Below the pieces are notes generated by a model that was not told the DNA's origin, ran no database searches, and saw nothing but the letters and a program-made list of their open reading frames with translations. From JAGGZI01 sp964399605 (GTDB lineage: Archaea; Aenigmatarchaeota; Aenigmatarchaeia; PWEA01; JAGHBM01): a DNA stretch of 8,132 nucleotides. Both the position numbers and the translations under genes were made by a program. This document shows, one piece after another, positions 6,304 to 8,132 of this stretch (the first letter of the stretch is position 1; every line of letters begins with the position of its first letter). The stretch lies in assembly GCA_964399605.1 (NCBI GenBank), contig CAYNRH010000032.1, positions 1-8,132 of the forward strand, given 5' to 3'.

Positions 6304-7230
6304 TTATTCGACAATGATTTTCTTGAAATCTTTTGCCACATCAGTATTTTTAAATATTTTTTGTGCTTCCTTTCTTATAATGTTTCCATCTTTATATCTT
6401 CTTGAGAAGTGCGTGAGTATGAGTTTTTTCACATCAGCTTCCTTTGCAATTTCTGCTGCTTTTTTGGCGCTTGTATGGCATTTCCTCAGGTATGGCTTTT
6501 TTTCCAAGTTGGATATACTGTCCATAAATGTGGCATCGTGTATCAGCAGGTCGGCATTTTTAGATAATTTCAAGATGCCATTGCATGGTGCAGTATCACC
6601 GGAATAAACTATTTTTTTGCCTTTTGTCCTGTCTGCAACATCTTTTAGTTTGACAATTTTATTGTTGTATCTTATTTTTCCATTTGCTCTTAGCTCTTCC
6701 AGGATATGGCCTTCTTTGATGCCAAATTTTTTAAGTTTTTTCAGGTCAATGTTCCACCTGTCTTTTTCCTGAAAGCAGTATGCTACTGCAGGGACGTTGT
6801 GTTTAACAGGCACTGACAGGATTTTGTATTTGTCATTTTCAAATATTTTTGAAACTGTATTGCCTTCATAGTTGACATCAAATGACTTTATTTTAAATCC
6901 GAAGTCCCAATAGCTTAATTCAGAGAAAGCGTCGATGAACCTTGATGCTTCAGGACCGTACACTTCCAGAGGCTCATTTCTTCTTTCAAGGTTAAAGGTT
7001 TCTATAAGGCCTATTAGTCCTGCAAAATGGTCTGCGTGCCAGTGTGTGATGAATATTCTTTTTATTTTCATGAATTTAAGGCCTGCTATCATCATCTGGC
7101 GCTGAGTTCCCTCACCACAGTCCCAGAGGAATTTATCACCTTCATAATCCAGAAAAATTCCGGGATGATTTCTCTCTGGTGTTGGAATGCTTGAACCCGA
7201 GCCAAGGAAAACTATGCTTAATTTAGTCAT
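6304..7230 (-). CDS. rnz: Ribonuclease Z (tRNA 3'-processing endonuclease)
   Basis: A 308-residue metallo-beta-lactamase-fold nuclease, the normal length of the short (RNase Z-S) form, which cuts the 3' trailer from pre-tRNA before CCA addition or repair. The N-terminus has FLGSGSSIPTPERNHPG (8-24) and FLWDCGEGTQRQMM (34-47). The zinc motif is H63-x-H65-x-D67-H68 in ITHWHADHFAGL. Other expected ligands and catalytic residues are H144 (VPVKHNVPA), D212 (YSGDTAPC), H252 (KCHTSAKKAA) and H274 (ILTHFSRRY). The segment RWNIDLKKLKKFGIKEG (158-174) with the following ILEELRANG belongs to the family's exosite region. Nothing essential is missing. The ATG at 7230 has no Shine-Dalgarno sequence; a TATA element ends 25 nt upstream, so the message is probably leaderless. 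It diverges from tsaC over 32 bp and lies upstream of taw1 on the same strand, 104 bp away, so taw1 may also receive read-through. Confidence 0.97.
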   Translation of the reverse strand: MTKLSIVFLGSGSSIPTPERNHPGIFLDYEGDKFLWDCGEGTQRQMMIAGLKFMKIKRIFITHWHADHFAGLIGLIETFNLERRNEPLEVYGPEASRFIDAFSELSYWDFGFKIKSFDVNYEGNTVSKIFENDKYKILSVPVKHNVPAVAYCFQEKDRWNIDLKKLKKFGIKEGHILEELRANGKIRYNNKIVKLKDVADRTKGKKIVYSGDTAPCNGILKLSKNADLLIHDATFMDSISNLEKKPYLRKCHTSAKKAAEIAKEADVKKLILTHFSRRYKDGNIIRKEAQKIFKNTDVAKDFKKIIVE

Positions 7231-7233
7231 AAA

Positions 7234-7239
7234 TAAATA
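7234..7239 (+). promoter_or_regulatory. TATA-like element for tsaC
   Basis: TAAATA within ATAAATAAT ends 24 nt before the ATG at 7263 and begins 4 nt beyond the rnz start codon. It is a weaker match than the other elements and is supported mainly by its position. Confidence 0.4.
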
Positions 7240-7250
7240 ATTATCTTACT

Positions 7251-7260
7251 TAAATATATT
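7251..7260 (-). promoter_or_regulatory. TATA box for rnz
   Basis: The minus strand reads AATATATTTA; the TATA core (7258-7255) ends 25 nt before the rnz ATG at 7230. The element lies 3-12 nt before the divergent tsaC start codon. No Shine-Dalgarno sequence precedes rnz. Confidence 0.5.
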
Positions 7261-7262
7261 TT

Positions 7263-7829
7263 ATGATAATTTTCACAAGGGAATATATTGATGAATATAA
7301 AGAAGATATTTTCAAGAGAATAGAGGATGGCCAGGTTTTTATTTACCCAACGGATACTATTTACGGTCTGGGATGTGATGCCAGGAATGAGAAAGCCATA
7401 GAAAAAATCAGAAAAATAAAAAAAAGGTATGACAAGCCTCTTTCTGTTTTAGTACCATCAGTAGAATGGATTTTAAGAAACTGTGATATAAGGAGAGAAT
7501 GGCTGAAGAAATTACCAGGGTCTTATACATTCATTCTGAGATTAAAAAATGAAGGTTGTATTGCAAAAAATGTGAATCTTGGCATGAAAACAATTGGAGT
7601 GCGATTTCCAGACCACTGGATTTCAATTTTTTTTCAATCTTTAGGGATACCCATAATCACAACATCTGTGAACATATCCGGGGAAGATCATATGGTTTCA
7701 ATTGGCGATTTGGATGAAAGAATCAAGAATCAAGTGGACTTCATGATTTACGAAGGTATAAGGGAGGGTTTCCCATCACAGGTTATAGATTTAACCGGCG
7801 AAAAGCCAAAAATTCTGAGGAAACCGTAA
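7263..7829 (+). CDS. tsaC: L-threonylcarbamoyladenylate synthase, TsaC/Sua5 (YrdC) family
   Basis: A 188-residue YrdC-fold enzyme. It makes threonylcarbamoyl-AMP from threonine, bicarbonate and ATP, the first step of t6A37 synthesis in tRNAs that read ANN codons; the KEOPS complex completes it in archaea. Signature blocks appear in the usual order: FIYPTDTIYGLGCDAR (26-41), KIRKIKKRYDKPLSVLV (48-64) with the K-x-R substrate-binding arrangement, PGSYTFIL (85-92), TIGVRFPDH (110-118), PIITTSVNISGE (130-141), and PSQVIDLTGEKPKILRKP (171-188). The protein ends just after the YrdC domain, so it is the single-domain TsaC form, without the C-terminal Sua5 domain of about 120 residues. YciO-type paralogues share the fold, but this motif set fits the synthase better. 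The ATG at 7263 lacks a Shine-Dalgarno sequence and is probably leaderless. It diverges from rnz over 32 bp. Confidence 0.93.
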   Translation: MIIFTREYIDEYKEDIFKRIEDGQVFIYPTDTIYGLGCDARNEKAIEKIRKIKKRYDKPLSVLVPSVEWILRNCDIRREWLKKLPGSYTFILRLKNEGCIAKNVNLGMKTIGVRFPDHWISIFFQSLGIPIITTSVNISGEDHMVSIGDLDERIKNQVDFMIYEGIREGFPSQVIDLTGEKPKILRKP

Positions 7830-7833
7830 AGGA

Positions 7834-7839
7834 TTTATA
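7834..7839 (+). promoter_or_regulatory. TATA box upstream of the terminal gene
   Basis: TTTATA lies 5-10 nt beyond the tsaC stop codon. Typical archaeal spacing puts a transcription start near 7863, just before the GGGGTGA at 7864-7870. The last gene therefore probably has its own short-leader transcript. Confidence 0.45.
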
Positions 7840-7863
7840 GCTTTAAAATAATTTCTAACTGTT

Positions 7864-7870
7864 GGGGTGA
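7864..7870 (+). promoter_or_regulatory. Strong Shine-Dalgarno sequence of the terminal gene
   Basis: GGGGTGA carries the GGTGA core complementary to the archaeal 16S rRNA 3' end. It lies 6 nt before an in-frame ATT (7877) and 10 nt before an out-of-frame ATG (7881) that is followed at once by TAA. It indicates that translation begins around 7874-7884 even though no standard start codon is in frame there. Confidence 0.6.
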
Positions 7871-7876
7871 TTAATT

Positions 7877-8132
7877 ATTCATGTAAAGGCTCTTGTTTAC
7901 AGCAGCTTGCCGAGGAATGCCTTTGAAGAAGAACTTAAGAAATTTATGAAATCCAATGGTTATCATCTTAAAACAAGAGTTATATGTGATATTGTCGGAG
8001 ACAATGATGGTGGACACTTTCTAGTTGATGTTAGAGGGGAGCCAAACGATGGAATAAAGGAGCTATTTTATTTTCATGATGGCGATGAGCCATTAATACA
8101 AAGGAAATTAAACGAATATTTTAAATCACTCT
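7877..8132 (+). CDS. Unrecognised protein, N-terminal part; start codon abnormal, runs off window
   Basis: The frame is open from just after a TGA at 7868-7870 to the window edge. It gives about 85 residues with normal protein composition: HVKALVYSSLPRNAF, then EEELKKFMKSNGYHLKTR, VICDIVGDNDGGHFLVDVRG and FYFHDGDEPLIQRKLNEYF. The pattern looks like a small alpha/beta protein with alternating hydrophobic strands; I do not recognise the family. A TATA box, a plausible transcription site and a good Shine-Dalgarno sequence precede it, so it is very likely a real gene. No ATG, GTG or TTG lies in frame near the Shine-Dalgarno sequence; the first candidates are TTG 7907 and ATG 7946. I place the start at ATT 7877 provisionally. 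Alternatively, an ATG at 7881 is thrown out of frame by one missing base: ATGGTAAAG would give MVKALVYSS, whereas the DNA reads ATGTAAAG. A sequencing error, a broken gene or a non-standard start are all possible. Confidence 0.6.
   Translation, partial: MHVKALVYSSLPRNAFEEELKKFMKSNGYHLKTRVICDIVGDNDGGHFLVDVRGEPNDGIKELFYFHDGDEPLIQRKLNEYFKSL

Noticed and set aside
6299..6607. 102-codon open frame on the plus strand
   Set aside because: It is antisense to the C-terminal third of rnz, which carries clear catalytic motifs. Its translation is Phe/Ser-rich, as expected from the reverse complement of Lys/Glu-rich coding DNA.
7868..7870. In-frame TGA just upstream of the terminal gene, considered as a recoded (selenocysteine or reassigned) codon after TTG GGG
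   Set aside because: It is part of the Shine-Dalgarno sequence GGGGTGA. The other complete genes have no in-frame internal TGA, no SECIS-like structure was seen, and a recoded third codon would have no support.

Overview
The window is archaeal chromosomal DNA. It carries four genes typical of archaeal tRNA maturation: Trm56 (partial, identified from its last 40 residues), the wyosine enzyme Taw1, RNase Z and a TsaC/Sua5-type threonylcarbamoyl-AMP synthase. Most genes that start a transcript have no Shine-Dalgarno sequence. Instead they have a TATA-like element whose last A lies 23-25 nt before the start codon, the geometry of leaderless archaeal transcripts. The DNA is AT-rich and densely packed. 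An AT-rich euryarchaeal or DPANN-type genome would fit, but the sequence does not fix the lineage. No tRNA, rRNA, CRISPR array, insertion sequence or integrase was seen, and no gene-free stretch exceeds about 105 bp.

Layout. Positions 1-123 (+) are the 3' end of a probable trm56 gene. Positions 211-1653 (-) encode a DUF2079 multi-pass membrane protein. Diverging from it across only 50 bp is a GT2 glycosyltransferase of the dolichyl-phosphate-sugar synthase type (1704-2393, +). Its 3' end overlaps by 75 bp, antisense and in codon register, the 3' end of a 708-residue membrane protein of the '6-pyruvoyl-tetrahydropterin synthase-related' family (2319-4445, -). That gene overlaps by 29 nt the upstream gene for a secreted, C-terminally anchored beta-rich protein (4417-5247, -). 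Next come taw1 (5276-6193 or 6199, -), rnz (6304-7230, -) and, diverging over 32 bp, tsaC (7263-7829, +). The window ends in an unrecognised gene (about 7877 to the edge, +) whose start region is abnormal.

How the genes may work together. The four genes from 211 to 5247 look like a small envelope-glycan module. The GT2 enzyme would load a sugar onto a polyprenyl phosphate on the cytoplasmic face. The two large membrane proteins have the architecture of lipid-phosphosugar-dependent (GT-C-like) enzymes facing outward. The anchored beta-sandwich protein, with two N-glycosylation sequons, is a candidate partner or acceptor. This functional link is inferred from family and proximity, not shown. 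The module sits inside a neighbourhood of tRNA-processing genes (trm56 / taw1, rnz, tsaC), and its AT-richest part differs visibly in base composition from taw1.
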